This document shows, piece by piece, positions 52,701 to 53,560 of a stretch of DNA of 64,000 nt. The DNA lies in contig JASJOG010000105.1 of the NCBI GenBank assembly GCA_030142905.1, forward strand, positions 248,001 through 312,000, written 5' to 3'. This DNA comes from Heliopora coerulea. Taxonomy: Eukaryota > Cnidaria > Anthozoa > Scleralcyonacea > Helioporidae. Position 1 is the first letter of the stretch. Every line of letters starts with the position of its first letter. The position numbers and the translations under genes were made by a program. Below the pieces are notes generated by a model. It was not told the origin of the DNA. It made no database searches and saw only the letters and a list, made by a program, of their open reading frames with translations.

Positions 52701-53560
52701 AAACCGTTTAGAATAATTTGCCGTTGTTATGCCACAGCTCTGCTTTGCACTTAAATGAAACACGCTTTGAACTAGTTGATTTATATTGGCTGACTGATGT
52801 TACAAACAAACTATTGCCCTATAAAATAGTCGAGTAGGCAACAAATTTGTCGACCAACAGCAACGTTGCAGCTTTTCTCGCTTGCACGCGTGGTGAGTTT
52901 GTGATGGAGGAAAGAATGTTTCAAAATTGTAGACATGGTCCGACCGTGGTATAACGATGTATGTGCATATTTGCTGGTACCTCGGCAAACAGTAAGGCGG
53001 CTCATTACCGCCGAGGGTGACAATGGTGTGAAGGGCTTCAAAACACTTTGTTTCTCCGATGCACCAGTGAAAATGTGTTCTGACACATTCGAAGTGTAAA
53101 ATGATGAAAAGAAACGTGGCAGGAAACATTAGAACAGTGTTCTTAGACAAACTTGAAAGTGCAACGTGACAGTCTACCTTCGGTTATCATAGTTTTCCTG
53201 GGGTAAAATAAAAATTGTATTAACTGCTGTATTAGGTTACGCAGTAAACCAGATGATTTAGTGATTTCCACGCGAGAACAGCTCGCCCAATCAGCAAGCT
53301 AAAAATCGAACATTGCCACTTGGTATACAACAACGAGATTTAACACCTCGGATCTCGATGTTTCGGTCGACTTCGTACCGGAAAACATCGAGATTTGGGG
53401 GGATTAAGTCTCAATGTCTTCATCGTAAGGTGCCATTATCATCTTGTATGAAGTATTTATTATGAACTGCCATTATCGTATGTTGACTAGGTGGAGCACC
53501 TAAGAACGTCTCTCCAGTTTAGGATCACCATGGGCTTCTTCGACAACATAATTGGAAAGT
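20434..53560 (+). CDS. ABCD3: ABCD3/PMP70 peroxisomal ABC half-transporter gene, partial
   Basis: Ten + strand exons with AG/GT borders: 20434-20522, 21993-22062, 22860-22886, 25462-25531, 31979-32032, 33360-33416, 39986-40038, 48039-48128, 52552-52621, 53491-53560. Every neighbouring pair that should be adjacent joins in phase. The product is the membrane domain (ABC_membrane_2 type) of a subfamily D half-transporter, which works as a dimer in the peroxisomal membrane importing acyl-CoAs and related substrates. The order of the blocks ([60 protein letters not shown]) follows vertebrate ABCD3 closely. One exon of about 24 codons between 22887 and 25461, the N terminus and the nucleotide-binding domain are not seen. 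Introns reach 8.0 kb because of transposons. Confidence 0.93.
20523..21424. other. Intron sequence, nothing recognised
   Basis: Short openings at 20853-21140 and 21141-21398 have no recognisable domain or exon borders. No repeat copy found in the window. Confidence 0.35.
21425..21835 (-). repeat. Dispersed repeat R1, copy B (inverted)
   Basis: Reverse complement matches 15388-15862 along its length, including GTCTGTAC near its outer end and AGCAAGGCTTTTTTAAAT. It contains a run of 11 G at about 21495-21505. Confidence 0.75.
21993..22062 (+). CDS. ABCD3: ABCD3 exon 2
   Basis: 70 nt, acceptor GTTTACTTTAAG, donor CTG/GTAGGTAA. The first base completes AGG with the previous exon (E-R-S-I-I-G-R), then 23 codons to phase 0: [20 protein letters not shown] then MPL. 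Corresponds to the amphipathic segment leading into the second transmembrane helix. Confidence 0.93.
22097..22207. mobile_element. Polypyrimidine MITE, TIR element of 111 bp
   Basis: Ends TTAACCCTTTCGTGCATG and TGCATGAAAGGGTTAA are inverted; the interior is T/C-rich (TTCTTTGTTCTCTCTTGTTT). Same family as 5507-5622. It lies 35 bp after the donor of ABCD3 exon 2. Confidence 0.75.
22208..22859. other. Intron sequence, nothing recognised
   Basis: No gene or repeat copy seen; the end supplies the polypyrimidine acceptor TTCCGTTCTTCTCTTACAG of the next exon. Confidence 0.35.
22860..22886 (+). CDS. ABCD3: ABCD3 exon 3 (27-nt microexon)
   Basis: 27 nt between TTCTCTTACAG and GTATAGTG, phase 0 to phase 0, encoding LSIVNNLLK. 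It matches the conserved 'ISLVNN.LK' continuation of the previous exon's AMPL. The short length is compensated by strong borders. Confidence 0.85.
23165..23570 (+). repeat. Dispersed repeat R2, copy A
   Basis: Shares with 35690-36190 the order GAATC..G..TGTTTGTC, GAAATTTTCCC, CCGGTCT, AAAAACTTA.TGCACG. It ends in CGGTCCGTACTGTCAAAATT. Class unknown; no protein. Confidence 0.45.
24420..24757. repeat. TIR repeat R3 with a strong hairpin
   Basis: 24466-24598 folds: GACGACTATTAACACCATTC and TACATTAGGGATAAAATTT pair with AAATTTTATTATCCCTAAAG and GAATGGTGTTAATGGTCGTC. To its right come TGCAAATGGTTGCGTATCTA and GGCGTTAATGATGGTATATT, which also flank the Tigger/LINE complex at 48430-52460. A non-autonomous, TIR-type element. 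Confidence 0.65.
25462..25531 (+). CDS. ABCD3: ABCD3 exon 4 of those found
   Basis: 70 nt, acceptor ATTTTGATTCAG, donor CAG/GTAACTAC. One base plus 23 codons, ending in phase 0: [20 protein letters not shown] then LTQ. This is the highly conserved intracellular loop between transmembrane helices 2 and 3 of the ABCD family. Confidence 0.95.
25532..26274. other. Intron sequence, nothing recognised
   Basis: No gene or repeat copy seen. Confidence 0.3.
26275..26562. mobile_element. Tc1/mariner-type MITE (CAGGGTGTCCC ends)
   Basis: 288 bp with inverted ends of about 40 bp (CAGGGTGTCCCAAAAAAAAC to AACTATTGAAATCAC, mirrored by GTGATTTCAATAGTT to GGGACACCTTG) and a TA target duplication (26273-26274 and 26563-26564). 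No coding capacity. The ends share CAGGGTGTCCC with the element at 29338, which retains transposase remnants. Confidence 0.9.
26563..26991. other. Intron sequence, nothing recognised
   Basis: No gene or repeat copy seen. Confidence 0.3.
26992..27122 (-). mobile_element. PLE 2 left pLTR with hammerhead-like core
   Basis: Inverted copy of 31620-31735. On the minus strand it holds CTGAAGA, a stem GTTAC/GTAAC around GAAACAT, then GAAACGTTAGTTATT, i.e. the boxes of a PLE hammerhead with a self-complementary ACGU stem III and a 3-bp stem I (ACT/AGT). Confidence 0.65.
27222..28935 (+). mobile_element. Crypton (tyrosine recombinase) relic
   Basis: Diverged longer copy of the repeat at 1518. Coding traces on the + strand: near 27858 an acidic start and [12 protein letters not shown]; from 28627 [14 protein letters not shown], stop, then [20 protein letters not shown] and [12 protein letters not shown]; after a frameshift [19 protein letters not shown]. 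These match the C-terminal half of Crypton/KIAA1958-like (DUF3504) recombinases, with TCIS.LLD and VAQLSGH.N the usual catalytic surroundings (here GY where GH is expected). Many stops and shifts: inactive. Sits between the pLTR at 26992 and the PLE body at 30045, so it entered PLE 2. Confidence 0.75.
28936..29337. other. Unassigned sequence
   Basis: A minus-strand opening at 28957-29175 has no recognised domain; nothing else is seen. Confidence 0.3.
29338..29885 (+). mobile_element. Degenerate mariner-like transposon
   Basis: 548 bp with inverted ends (CAGGGTGTCCCAAAAAGATG, TATACACGCTTTGAATGAT against ATCATTCAAAGTGTGTATAC and TTTTGGGACACCCTG). Plus-strand remnants of a DDE transposase C-terminus: [11 protein letters not shown] (compare the family's 'SPDLTPLDFFLW') near 29545, [16 protein letters not shown] near 29640, and [16 protein letters not shown] near 29720-29765. 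Internally deleted and frameshifted. Confidence 0.75.
30045..30861 (-). pseudogene. PLE 2 RT connector and GIY-YIG endonuclease, broken
   Basis: Minus strand: 30908-30618 gives [20 protein letters not shown] then [13 protein letters not shown] (RT thumb/connector); 30521-30315 gives [25 protein letters not shown] and [10 protein letters not shown]; the following frame gives [17 protein letters not shown] (GIY-YIG core) and SEHMGISVY. Stops at 30314 and further frameshifts. Same lineage as PLE 1. Confidence 0.8.
30862..31619. mobile_element. Fold-back DNA element with ~240-bp inverted arms
   Basis: Left arm 30862-31095 begins GGTAACATGGAAAGCACGGA; right arm 31375-31619 ends CTTCGTGTTTTCCATGTTAC plus C. 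The arms match through GTTGACGGCCATTT, TAGTATACTAGCGTAAATAA and ATGATGTCTTTTCTCGTG. Tandem CTCCGTGTTTTCCATA words lie near both ends. The centre has its own perfect hairpin (31315-31364, CCACACTGTCGCTG / CAGCGACAGTGTGG). A second right-end-like piece sits just outside at 30788-30840. No transposase; the openings at 31032-31422 are read through the arms. Confidence 0.8.
31620..31735 (+). mobile_element. PLE 2 right pLTR with hammerhead-like core
   Basis: Inverted copy of 26992-27122: CTGAAGATGTTACGAAACAT, ATAACGAAACGTTAGTTATT. The fold-back element at 30862 inserted beside it. Confidence 0.65.
31979..32032 (+). CDS. ABCD3: ABCD3 exon 5 of those found
   Basis: 54 nt, acceptor TATGTTTTATAG, donor AAG/GTGAGGTG, phase 0 to 0. 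Encodes [18 protein letters not shown], which continues the previous exon's LLTQ and is almost diagnostic for ABCD3. Confidence 0.96.
32033..32619. other. Intron sequence, nothing recognised
   Basis: No gene or repeat copy seen. Confidence 0.3.
32620..32720 (-). mobile_element. Decayed PLE-type terminal repeat
   Basis: Minus strand reads TTGACAATGACTTTGGAATA then AAGTCGAAATATCACCGC: a hammerhead-like layout with stem GACTTT/AAAGTC and the GAAA box, but the CUGAUGA box is lost. Related to 19770-19830, which kept CTGATGA but lost the GAAA box. Confidence 0.4.
32835..33040 (+). repeat. Dispersed repeat R1, copy C (partial)
   Basis: Matches the right half of copy A: ATATTGTCAAAAATTTCAAT, GAGCAATACGGAAAATATCC, CAGCTCGCTGCCACCGCCAT and TTTAATAAT. 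A short (AAT)n follows at about 33064-33082. Confidence 0.7.
33360..33416 (+). CDS. ABCD3: ABCD3 exon 6 of those found
   Basis: 57 nt, acceptor TTCTTTTTCACAG, donor CAG/GTATCAAT, phase 0 to 0. Encodes [19 protein letters not shown], the third transmembrane helix region. Confidence 0.95.
33565..33606. repeat. (TA)n microsatellite abutting the retrozyme monomer
   Basis: About 42 bp of TA repeats ending directly at the retrozyme; a second, shorter TA tract follows it at 33824-33850. Confidence 0.9.
33607..33825 (-). mobile_element. Hammerhead retrozyme, single monomer
   Basis: About 219 bp nearly identical to one unit of the array at 45948 (shared AGCAGGATGGAGAAGCCTAC, GGCATGACTCATCCTGTAG, CAATATGAACCAAGAGGCCA). 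It lacks only the short AGAGCGATATCTA-like join. Flanked by (TA)n on both sides and non-coding. One full hammerhead is at its left end on the minus strand. Confidence 0.85.
33608..33653 (-). ncRNA. Type I hammerhead ribozyme (retrozyme)
   Basis: Minus strand, in order: stem I ACTACA, box CTGATGA, stem II GGCC-CAGTA-GGCC, box GAAA, short stem III ACGG TT CCGT, cleavage triplet GTC, stem I partner TGTAGT (6/6 pairs). All conserved core positions are present. Confidence 0.92.
33876..33913 (+). ncRNA. Hammerhead-like motif, PLE type, degenerate
   Basis: Plus strand: CTGAAGA, an irregular stem II, GTGAAACTCTGAGTA with a 3-bp stem III (ACT/AGT) and triplet GTA. Stem I does not pair well. Adjacent to (TA)n at 33938-34008. 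Confidence 0.5.
33938..34008. repeat. (TA)n microsatellite
   Basis: About 70 bp of TA repeats with rare C/T interruptions; joins the pLTR that starts at 34009. Confidence 0.9.
34009..34205 (-). mobile_element. Solo PLE pLTR
   Basis: Matches the terminal repeats at 40440-40610 and 45640-45800 (GGAGAGCGCTCAATACCAT, TTTCACGCGCTCAGGCGATC). No coding part is attached. Bounded by (TA)n on both sides (33938-34008 and 34185-34204). Confidence 0.75.
34113..34162 (-). ncRNA. PLE hammerhead ribozyme
   Basis: Minus strand: CAGTTGC, CTGATGA, stem II CGC-CTGA-GCG, GTGAAAC, stem III ACT/AGT, triplet GTA, then GCGAAAG pairing with the upstream TTGC (about 4 pairs). Confidence 0.7.
34403..34443 (-). ncRNA. 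PLE hammerhead ribozyme, left arm of PLE 3
   Basis: Minus strand: stem I TTGCAC, CTGAAGA, stem II GCT-AATAA-AGC, GAAA, ACGTTT (self-complementary AAACGTTT stem III), stem I partner GTGCAA (6/6). PLE hammerheads with such a minimal stem III are thought to work as dimers. Confidence 0.75.
34593..35105 (-). CDS. PLE 3 GIY-YIG endonuclease, C-terminal ORF
   Basis: 170 codons, the C-terminal part of a PLE polyprotein lacking RT. Order: thumb/linker ([18 protein letters not shown]), zinc-like Cys pair (CHESRCGTC), conserved [20 protein letters not shown], then [20 protein letters not shown] with the YVG and R catalytic surroundings, ending [17 protein letters not shown]. Open throughout. The upstream RT was lost at the inversion point. 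Confidence 0.85.
   Translation of the reverse strand: MKLILDKTNLIISRRQPKNLKQHLTKAHFTSEKPTTSISRCHESRCGTCDIMITRNSLTLKNGKHWQIKTAMDCKSKNVIYVIICPKYESFYVGQTKNLRKRVTLHEEQIKHKEYRRLNISKHIAKCSNGHFNIMPIYQCENSTRLFRERKELEIINILQPDLNTNLTFN
35114..35331 (+). pseudogene. PLE 3 endonuclease fragment, right arm
   Basis: Plus-strand inverted copy of the last ~70 codons of the left copy ([20 protein letters not shown], then identical to the end from [10 protein letters not shown] on). The GIY core before it is absent. Confidence 0.8.
35482..35521 (+). ncRNA. PLE hammerhead ribozyme, right arm of PLE 3
   Basis: Mirror copy of 34403-34443 on the plus strand, with identical boxes and 6-bp stem I (TTGCAC/GTGCAA). 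It is in the sense direction of the ABCD3 pre-mRNA. Confidence 0.75.
35630..35687. repeat. (TA)n microsatellite
   Basis: About 58 bp of TA, then ACACATATATATACACAC. Confidence 0.9.
35690..36190 (+). repeat. Dispersed repeat R2, copy B
   Basis: Bounded by GTCTGTACGAG-like words; an inner inverted CCCGTACAGACCGG lies near 35815. The right part matches 23190-23290. No protein. Confidence 0.45.
36191..36540. other. Unassigned intron sequence
   Basis: Nothing recognised before the (TA)n at 36540-36570 and the first PLE 4 pLTR. Confidence 0.3.
36671..36703 (-). ncRNA. Hammerhead-like core, PLE 4 distal pLTR
   Basis: Minus strand CTGAAGA, stem II GGGG-CCGGT-CCCC, GAAACGTAGTTG. Core boxes are present, stem III is ACGU-type, but stem I does not pair. 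Same at 37021-37054. Confidence 0.45.
36722..36930. repeat. TA-rich compound microsatellite
   Basis: TATA tracts with regular ACATATATATACAAAT units (period about 18) at 36830-36910. Openings of Tyr/Ile repeats on both strands here are artefacts. It lies exactly between two pLTR copies. Confidence 0.9.
37021..37054 (-). ncRNA. Hammerhead-like core, PLE 4 proximal pLTR
   Basis: Second direct copy: CTGAAGA, GGGG-CCGGT-CCCC, GAAACGTAAGTTG. Stem I pairing not evident. Confidence 0.45.
37113..37490 (-). CDS. PLE 4 GIY-YIG endonuclease
   Basis: In the same frame as the RT, after one TAG at 37497-37499. Contains the GIY-YIG core [20 protein letters not shown], then [13 protein letters not shown] and [11 protein letters not shown] (the Glu likely completing the site). 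The Cys pair needed before the domain (CGKARCKVC) lies at the end of the RT ORF, so the stop splits a functional unit. It is probably a recent nonsense mutation rather than a designed terminator. Confidence 0.88.
   Translation of the reverse strand: MKIFMGNVEKRSFHINHSFDCDSQGVVYLITCKRCSKQYVGSTTTPFRLRFNNHKSSLRRYERGQRGICGEHLYAHFFDNEHIGMKDLSVKIIDVTDVRDPTAREGFWIEKLKCYTPLGLNVMEV
37497..39557 (-). CDS. PLE 4 reverse transcriptase
   Basis: 686 codons, no internal stop; the first ~20 codons come from microsatellite, so the true start may be a later Met (e.g. [10 protein letters not shown]). PLE landmarks: [10 protein letters not shown] and GRPVVSN before motif [16 protein letters not shown] (A); [19 protein letters not shown] (B); [11 protein letters not shown] with FLDD (C, both Asp intact); ISFLDVMI and [17 protein letters not shown] (D/E and thumb); [10 protein letters not shown] at the C terminus. 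It makes cDNA by target-primed reverse transcription. The best-preserved RT in the window. Confidence 0.95.
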   Translation of the reverse strand: MILTNAYCRHHSSRTLKNYIYMYIYEAGNEADESKEMEKKEESEDKLDMLDILVSEAENMEKEIGIVNLNECSKFVSDNVVNLSNRNLTEAEISLLSKGFKFCVTPGELDWYAIQKDLREFGRKLKCRAYFLNKVEDYDEQKSLDRFKEKSAWVPKEVEPEIDLYLSALQERIRLINERGRNFSNISVAEREALGNLKRYRDIVIKEADKGSAVVIWGRDYCKEAFDQLRDSDVYERILNDPLDQASCLVAQSLDLLMKEGYVNEKNRKYLLNPRPRLGRFYLLPKIHKRLEKVPGRPVVSNCGTATERISEFLDFYIQPLLDLVPSIIKDTNDFLLKLKELGGAPRNAIICTIDVMGLYPHIPHCEGLEALKKAINDGEVEIPSEHLLNLAKVILENNYFEFDERVYRLKLGTAIGTKFAPAIANIFMGSFENSFLETCSYRPWVWWRFLDDIFMIWLHGRERLDEFLLALNSYHGSIKFTWEIGNGKISFLDVMIGFNGGIFSSDVYHKPTDTHQYLNFKSCHPKHVKKAIPYSQALKLKRICNSEDVFKSREKELKGFLWKRGYERGFVDKQIGRVNDLDRELLLNGTGKRNSDRSDRLVLTLDFHPALQVVHNIFRELQTLVELVSVLKKRLPVTPRLSFRRVKNLKDILVRAKIQPMEEGSKGMFCCGKARCKVCKFVENV
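39504..39985. other. Intron sequence before exon 7, nothing recognised
   Basis: Short openings only; the end supplies the acceptor of exon 39986 (GTTTTTCTTAAACAG). Confidence 0.35.
39986..40038 (+). CDS. ABCD3: ABCD3 exon 7 of those found
   Basis: 53 nt, acceptor TTTCTTAAACAG, donor AG/GTACTTTA. 17 codons plus [19 protein letters not shown](R), the fourth transmembrane helix. It joins IGPQ of the previous exon. Confidence 0.95.
40039..40394. other. Intron sequence, nothing recognised
   Basis: An opening at 40145-40453 runs into the (TA)n that starts at 40396; no domain. Confidence 0.3.
40396..40439. repeat. (TA)n microsatellite
   Basis: About 44 bp TA, adjoining the pLTR of PLE 5. Confidence 0.9.
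40551..40602 (-). ncRNA. PLE hammerhead ribozyme
   Basis: Minus strand: CTGTCAGTTGC, CTGATGA, stem II CGC-CTGA-GC with GTGAAAT, stem III ATT/AGT, triplet GTA, GCGACAG pairing back to CTGTC/GC of the upstream side with one mismatch. Confidence 0.75.
40785..41828 (-). CDS. PLE 5 RT-endonuclease, partial
   Basis: 347 codons. Residues 28-37 hold [10 protein letters not shown] (RT motif C), followed by [13 protein letters not shown] and the thumb with [18 protein letters not shown]. Then [20 protein letters not shown], a Cys-rich stretch ([16 protein letters not shown]) and the GIY-YIG core [20 protein letters not shown] with [10 protein letters not shown]. The last residues are disturbed: a short duplication (CCCACG.GATA units at 40788-40825) replaces the usual [14 protein letters not shown]; downstream codons to about 40690 continue in frame-shifted form (CRLCLEEK). 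Confidence 0.88.
   Translation of the reverse strand: MGSFDGAEICELVGLFVLNSLEERFGKNVGLYRDDGLAVGNTRSGRLCDKERKELISTLNDFGLKITILTNQQCSNFPDLTFDLTNGTYKPFRKPKDEPIYINHSSNHPPSIIRELPHSVNRRINVLSCNKEAFDEAAQTYNSALKHSNFNTQLKHEPNMHTKTHRRRQRNVIWYNPPYSKNVKTNIARDFLQVIDKHFPPNNKLHKLFNRHTIRVSYSCSENMKTFIKRHNNTILKRHDNQEKASYTKNTRLCNCSNPEQCPVKGICLQTSVLYKARVTITDNNETKTYIGVTGNDFKTRYRNHCKSLNKKYLNETELSKHIWSLKDNKRKYTIAWDIPWDIIAWD
41886..41965. repeat. (TA)n microsatellite between PLE 5 and palindrome 1
   Basis: About 80 bp TA with TATG interruptions. Confidence 0.9.
41992..42033 (-). ncRNA. PLE hammerhead ribozyme, left arm of palindrome 1
   Basis: Minus strand: stem I GTTGC, CTGAAGA (position 7 is free in hammerheads), stem II CGC-ATCC-GCG, GTGAAAC, stem III ACT/AGT, triplet GTA, stem I partner GCAAC (5/5). 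Confidence 0.78.
42049..42639 (-). CDS. PLE 6 GIY-YIG endonuclease, left arm
   Basis: 196 codons from a Met inside the conserved [11 protein letters not shown] segment. Cys-rich [22 protein letters not shown] core [20 protein letters not shown], then [22 protein letters not shown] and [13 protein letters not shown]. The usual upstream part ([13 protein letters not shown] at 42739) is separated by one TAG near 42737 and a lost segment. Confidence 0.88.
   Translation of the reverse strand: MDNTKTMITKHNSRILNKNENRKLQRTDNCNCRGKEQCPLQGNCLTNNIVYRADVTTTDTRETKQYIGMTANSFKERYRNHIKSFEDSKYSNETDLSKYIWDLKSNNQSFGIKWAIVKRAAAYTSGAKRCNLCLEENLCIMKAGLKNLLNKRLEIVSKCRHRNRFFISKTHHTRTIAMSHPTHANHDVNEQRKRRQ
42739..43266 (-). 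pseudogene. PLE 6 RT 3' part (centre of palindrome 1)
   Basis: 175-codon opening whose first ~10 codons cross the inversion point. [15 protein letters not shown] is RT motif [21 protein letters not shown] and [20 protein letters not shown] are thumb/connector. Ends [13 protein letters not shown] then TAG, after which the frame goes on into the endonuclease region. Confidence 0.85.
43423..44013 (+). CDS. PLE 6 GIY-YIG endonuclease, right arm
   Basis: Identical in protein sequence to 42049-42639 but inverted. It starts after the [16 protein letters not shown] segment, which is also present in the right arm (43265-43323). Confidence 0.88.
   Translation: MDNTKTMITKHNSRILNKNENRKLQRTDNCNCRGKEQCPLQGNCLTNNIVYRADVTTTDTRETKQYIGMTANSFKERYRNHIKSFEDSKYSNETDLSKYIWDLKSNNQSFGIKWAIVKRAAAYTSGAKRCNLCLEENLCIMKAGLKNLLNKRLEIVSKCRHRNRFFISKTHHTRTIAMSHPTHANHDVNEQRKRRQ
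44029..44070 (+). ncRNA. PLE hammerhead ribozyme, right arm of palindrome 1
   Basis: Exact mirror of 41992-42033, on the plus strand (sense to ABCD3): GTTGC, CTGAAGA, CGC-ATCC-GCG, GTGAAAC, GTA, GCAAC. Confidence 0.78.
44097..44140. repeat. (TA)n between the two palindromes
   Basis: TA repeats with two ACAT interruptions; shared boundary of palindromes 1 and 2. Confidence 0.9.
44163..44216 (-). ncRNA. PLE hammerhead ribozyme, left arm of palindrome 2
   Basis: Minus strand: CTGTCAGTTGC, CTGATGA, stem II CGC-CTGA-GCG, GTGAAAC, stem III ACT/AGT, triplet GTA, GTGACAG (stem I with two wobbles and one mismatch). Confidence 0.75.
44257..45066 (-). CDS. PLE 7 endonuclease, left arm (ORF crosses the centre)
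   Basis: 269-codon opening; its first ~50 codons are antisense of the right arm and are not part of the original protein. From [20 protein letters not shown] (about 44925) on it is genuine [51 protein letters not shown], then [20 protein letters not shown] and the C-terminal [16 protein letters not shown]. This is the undamaged version of the region that is disturbed in PLE 5. Confidence 0.88.
   Translation of the reverse strand: MCLLNSLCSLLFGGKCLSISCKKSRAMLVLTFLLYGGLYQVTLRCLLRWVTWYNPPYSKNVKTNIARDFLQLIDKHFPPNNRLHKLFNRHTIRVSYSCSDNMETFIKRHNNTILKRHDNQEKPPCTKNTRLCNCRNPEQCPVKGTCLQTSVLYKARVTTTDNNETKTYIGVTGNDFKTRYRNHCKSLNNKKYLNETELSKHIWNLKDNKRKYTIAWDIIKQIPSYKAASRKCRLCLEEKLFILKRQGKNILNRRSELFSKCRHVTKHFL
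45002..45604 (+). CDS. PLE 7 endonuclease, right arm
   Basis: 200-codon mirror copy on the plus strand, same protein from [15 protein letters not shown] to the end. Homology begins upstream at about 44942 in the same frame (GTAACCTGGTATAATCCACC). Confidence 0.88.
   Translation: MQLIDKHFPPNNRLHKLFNRHTIRVSYSCSDNMETFIKRHNNTILKRHDNQEKPPCTKNTRLCNCRNPEQCPVKGTCLQTSVLYKARVTTTDNNETKTYIGVTGNDFKTRYRNHCKSLNNKKYLNETELSKHIWNLKDNKRKYTIAWDIIKQIPSYKAASRKCRLCLEEKLFILKRQGKNILNRRSELFSKCRHVTKHFL
45646..45698 (+). ncRNA. PLE hammerhead ribozyme, right arm of palindrome 2
   Basis: Mirror of 44163-44216 on the plus strand (sense to ABCD3), same boxes: CTGATGA, CGC-CTGA-GCG, GTGAAAC, GTA. Confidence 0.75.
45721..45947. 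repeat. Outer pLTR remainder and (TA)n
   Basis: 45721-45800 continues the pLTR (CGCTCTACCAGCAACGGTAT, ACGCTGTAACCTTCGTGGTA), as at 40445-40530 in inverted orientation. Then TA tracts at 45804-45822 and 45896-45946, the latter joining the retrozyme array. Confidence 0.8.
45948..45993 (-). ncRNA. Type I hammerhead ribozyme, retrozyme unit 1
   Basis: Minus strand: ACTACA, CTGATGA, GGCC-CAATA-GGCC, GAAA, CGG TT CCGT, GTC (cut between 45954 and 45953), TGTAGT. Stem I 6/6 pairs, stem II 4/4. Confidence 0.95.
46180..46225 (-). ncRNA. Type I hammerhead ribozyme, retrozyme unit 2
   Basis: Same sequence as unit 1, 232 bp on; cleavage between 46186 and 46185. Confidence 0.95.
46412..46457 (-). ncRNA. 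Type I hammerhead ribozyme, retrozyme unit 3
   Basis: Same sequence as unit 1, in the truncated third unit; cleavage between 46418 and 46417. Confidence 0.95.
46518..46653. repeat. PLE-type inverted fragment (53-bp perfect arms)
   Basis: Arms 46518-46570 and 46601-46653 mirror each other (TCTGACAAGATAAAACTTTT, TTTCAACGTTTCGGGGCG). Both carry the GAAACGTT word that ends PLE hammerheads (CGCCCCGAAACGTTGAAA), but no CUGANGA box is left. A minimal head-to-head pLTR remnant. Confidence 0.65.
46655..46749. repeat. (TA)n microsatellite
   Basis: TA tracts broken by CATGTA units. Confidence 0.9.
46750..46888. mobile_element. MITE with CCAGTG ends, 139 bp
   Basis: Inverted ends: CCAGTGCGTTTCAGGTGAGA, TTACGG against CCGTAACCTCACCTGAAACT, CACTGG. 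No coding. Family unknown. Confidence 0.7.
47090..47385. mobile_element. MITE-like element of TTTCACATGTGAAA palindromes, copy 2
   Basis: Same word family as 17343-17702 (TTTCACATGTGAAATGAGCA, TTTCATATTTGAA, TTTCACATGTGAATTAGG) and the same right end (TGAAATTTTCGTAAG). Left end unclear. Confidence 0.6.
47386..48038. other. Intron sequence before exon 8
   Basis: An opening at 47652-47969 has no domain and no clear exon borders; left uncalled. The end gives the acceptor TGTTTTTACAG. Confidence 0.35.
48039..48128 (+). CDS. ABCD3: ABCD3 exon 8 of those found
   Basis: 90 nt, donor AG/GTAAGATT. The first base completes AGG (R) with the previous exon, then 29 codons and [22 protein letters not shown] then YVNSRLITN. 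This is the conserved loop before the EAA-like motif. Confidence 0.96.
48129..48429. other. Intron sequence, nothing recognised
   Basis: No gene or repeat copy seen. Confidence 0.3.
48461..50701 (+). mobile_element. Tigger (pogo-group) DNA transposon, complete ends
   Basis: 2241 bp with inverted ends CAGTCGCCGCCGCTTAAATA and TATAAGCGGCGGCGACTG and a TA duplication (48459-48460, 50702-50703). Subterminal CGCTTATATGCAAAA words repeat at 48483-48640 and at 50625-50660 in both ends, probable transposase binding sites. Encodes one shortened transposase. Confidence 0.95.
49021..50424 (+). CDS. Tigger transposase, internally deleted
   Basis: 467 codons, no stop. Residues 5-50: Psq/CENP-B type HTH ([32 protein letters not shown]). 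Residues 75-145: second HTH (CENP-B/Tc5: [13 protein letters not shown]). DDE core: FNADD (first Asp) near residue 165, [13 protein letters not shown] (second Asp) near 240, [20 protein letters not shown] (third Asp) near 265. Two in-frame losses compared with full Tigger proteins: after NAD the usual ETGLF-like segment is missing, and about 40 residues between TEKLPFE and GWLKKWD. It may still bind DNA; catalysis is unlikely. Confidence 0.92.
   Translation: MPTRKTLMLAKKLEVITAFEKNPSQSQKETAEKYGVSIATISRILKNKMSLQSKSEKVKNLCRKRQRTSAAPNVDETLFTWFRRASTIQGIPISGDVLKEKALFFARSLNVENFNASDGWLGRWKTRYNVVFKKAQGEKRDADTPTSETWLKETLPNILSRYSESDIFNADDLLPDRSHVLKGENLAGSKNSKALVIILVCANMNGTEKLPFEGWLKKWDNELRKAKWTIALIVDNCTAHPPDITLTNIKLVFLPPDVTSLIQPCDQGIIKALEAHYRKAMIKRLVAAIDAGLCEDVSAFSMKFDLLDAMNAIVASWSEITAKTIANFFRHAGFVSRDGGGDEDLFDEGHEIPLAQLLAAPHGMDQQSFDDMLSAENGLETAPPIDENSIINEQKGMQESEDELDEPEQKPVISHAEFMSHLADMKDYLCLHGFNDWKSFNSLSNFSTDVCSNVAKRQTSIDSYFRK
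50908..52325 (+). mobile_element. 5'-truncated CR1-type LINE
   Basis: Starts inside RT ([13 protein letters not shown]) and ends with the 3' tail TTAAGTAAAGTAAAGTAAAG, the same family as 55740-60507 (same tail and ACGGCCCTTTGAAAAACAGG 3' UTR). Inserted in the centre of repeat R3, with loss of part of it. Confidence 0.9.
50912..52120 (+). pseudogene. LINE RT, C-terminal half
   Basis: 50980-51651 and 51560-52120 are one protein split by a frameshift in an A-run near 51575. RT motifs: [14 protein letters not shown] (A), [20 protein letters not shown] (B), [10 protein letters not shown] (C, intact), then thumb ([16 protein letters not shown]) and tail ([28 protein letters not shown]). A local disturbance at [11 protein letters not shown] suggests a compensated indel. 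Confidence 0.88.
52552..52621 (+). CDS. ABCD3: ABCD3 exon 9 of those found (EAA-like motif)
   Basis: 70 nt, acceptor TTTTTGCTTTTCCAG, donor CTG/GTAAGGCT. The first base makes AGT (S) with the previous exon, then [20 protein letters not shown] and QRL. EEIAFYxG is the EAA-like motif of peroxisomal ABCD proteins, the coupling contact with the ATPase domain. Confidence 0.97.
52622..53490. other. Intron sequence, nothing recognised
   Basis: Minus-strand openings at 52800-53150 have no recognised domain. Confidence 0.3.
53491..53560 (+). CDS. ABCD3: ABCD3 exon 10 of those found
   Basis: 70 nt, acceptor ATGTTGACTAG, donor GT/GTAAGTAA. 23 codons plus [21 protein letters not shown] then IGK. Follows FQRL directly, as in ABCD3 (RKLVEHLHNF..FR.SMGF.D). 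The next exon was not found before the window end. Confidence 0.95.

Noticed and set aside
52800..53150. Minus-strand ORFs of 91 and 116 codons
   Set aside because: No recognised domain, overlapping frames and no homologue in the window.
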